In this document: positions 63,306 through 64,000 of the stretch, in pieces
How the letters are laid out: each line of letters begins with the position of its first letter
How positions within the stretch are numbered: the stretch's first letter is position 1
Assembly (NCBI RefSeq): GCF_900105675.1
Contig: NZ_LT629786.1
Coordinates: 434,001 to 498,000 of the forward strand
Length of the DNA stretch: 64,000 bases
Source of the DNA: Pseudomonas synxantha
GTDB lineage: Bacteria > Pseudomonadota > Gammaproteobacteria > Pseudomonadales > Pseudomonadaceae
Direction of reading: 5' to 3'
Program-made: the position numbers and the translations under genes
The notes under the pieces: generated by a model
What the model saw: the letters and a program-made list of their open reading frames with translations, nothing else
Told to the model about the DNA's origin: nothing
Database searches by the model: none

Positions 63306-63995
63306 ATGTTGAAAGGCTACGGGGCCGTCATCCTCGATGGCGCATGGTTGACGCTTCAGCTCGCCTTGTCGTCCATGGCCTTGGCCATTGTTCTGGGTCT
63401 GATCGGGGTCGCGTTGCGCCTGTCGCCGGTGCGCTGGTTGGCCTGGCTGGGTGACTTGTACTCCACGGTGATCCGCGGGATCCCCGACCTGGTGCTGATC
63501 CTGCTGATTTTCTACGGCGGCCAGGACTTGCTTAACCGCGTTGCGCCGATGCTCGGCTACGACGACTATATCGACTTGAACCCCTTGGCGGCCGGTATCG
63601 GCACCCTGGGTTTCATCTTCGGCGCCTACCTCTCGGAAACCTTCCGCGGCGCCTTCATGGCCATCCCCAAAGGCCAGGCCGAGGCAGGCCTTGCGTATGG
63701 CATGAGCAGTTTCCAGGTGTTCTTCCGGGTGATGGTGCCGCAGATGATTCGGCTGGCAATCCCCGGGTTTACCAACAACTGGCTGGTACTCACCAAGGCC
63801 ACCGCGCTGATTTCGGTGGTGGGCCTGCAAGACATGATGTTCAAGGCCAAGCAGGCGGCAGATGCCACCCGCGAGCCTTTTACCTTCTTCCTCGCAGTGG
63901 CGGCGATGTACCTGGTGATCACCAGCGTGTCGTTGCTGGCCTTGCGTCATCTTGAGAAGCGCTACTCGGTAGGCGTAAGGGCGGCTGATCTATGA
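63306..63995 (+). CDS. aotQ: Arginine/ornithine ABC permease AotQ
   Basis: A 229-residue permease with about five helices. The coupling motif is EAGLAYGMSSFQVFFRVMVPQM and the N-terminal segment MLKGYGAVILDGAWLTLQLA is characteristic of AotQ/HisQ. It pairs with AotM, whose start overlaps its stop. Confidence 0.93.
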   Translation: MLKGYGAVILDGAWLTLQLALSSMALAIVLGLIGVALRLSPVRWLAWLGDLYSTVIRGIPDLVLILLIFYGGQDLLNRVAPMLGYDDYIDLNPLAAGIGTLGFIFGAYLSETFRGAFMAIPKGQAEAGLAYGMSSFQVFFRVMVPQMIRLAIPGFTNNWLVLTKATALISVVGLQDMMFKAKQAADATREPFTFFLAVAAMYLVITSVSLLALRHLEKRYSVGVRAADL

Positions 63996-64000
63996 TCTTC
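63992..64000 (+). CDS. aotM: Start of the AotM permease gene (cut by the window end)
   Basis: The last nine bases, ATG ATC TTC, overlap the aotQ stop (ATGA), as expected for the next permease gene. M-I-F is how P. aeruginosa AotM begins to my recollection. Only three codons are visible. Confidence 0.6.

Noticed and set aside
1..64000. CRISPR array, prophage, tRNA or rRNA genes
   Set aside because: No regular spacer-repeat array, phage structural gene, or cloverleaf-like or rRNA sequence was seen. The short repeats are REP-type.

Overview
The window looks like chromosomal DNA of a Pseudomonas of the P. fluorescens group. It has high GC, Pseudomonas-type gene neighbourhoods (gntR/gntK/gluconate permease, alaC, acsA, aotJQM, a BdlA-like chemoreceptor) and seven nearly identical paired REP elements (REPINs) built on the core GTGGGAGGGGGCTTGC between genes. 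I saw no rRNA, tRNA, CRISPR array, prophage or intact insertion sequence.

Layout. (1) 1-6731: the end of a fadD-type acyl-CoA ligase gene, an SDR gene with an altered catalytic motif, then a lower-GC four-gene block on the plus strand: an EPSP-synthase-like enolpyruvyl transferase, a PhyH-type Fe/2-oxoglutarate dioxygenase, a ThDP-dependent acetolactate-synthase-like enzyme and a Bcr/CflA-type exporter. This block reads like a compact, apparently undescribed small-molecule biosynthesis and export operon and is the most interesting part of the window. (2) 6781-15513: household and stress genes (CsbD, YihY, peptide deformylase, GNAT, GST, LysR) and a minus-strand operon of GST, uronate-dehydrogenase-like SDR and MFS permease. 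(3) 15519-18734: gluconate regulon with three palindromic operator-like sites. (4) 18860-30449: alaC, an ECF42-like sigma operon with YCII and SnoaL-like partners, a PACE pump beside a divergent LysR gene, an SDR with a divergent LysR gene, and a diverged PxpA/B/C-like (5-oxoprolinase-type) operon with its own LysR gene. (5) 30488-44438: phosphate and zinc transporters, PepSY protein, sterol-desaturase-like protein with an AraC regulator, GlpQ, a CTP-synthase-tail-like protein, a two-PAS chemoreceptor beside a MASE2-GGDEF cyclase, and a TetR/metallo-beta-lactamase-fold pair with two operators.

(6) 44545-48972 is accessory: an unrecognised protein, an amidase gene broken by a one-base deletion, a P-loop kinase-like protein overlapping an XRE regulator tail to tail, and an unknown protein with a zinc-ribbon-like Cys/His pattern. 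(7) 50347-55549: a second argH-like lyase with an amino-acid ABC importer and a divergent LysR regulator. (8) 55642-59394: HAD phosphatase, an HNH endonuclease remnant, nrdB without nrdA beside it, and a vapBC toxin-antitoxin module with a repeated operator. (9) 59792-64000: acsA and the start of the aotJQM arginine/ornithine importer with an ArgR-like box.

Coordinates of coding regions rest on translated reading frames with starts chosen by ribosome-binding site and homology. Short sites were located by eye and could be off by a base or so.
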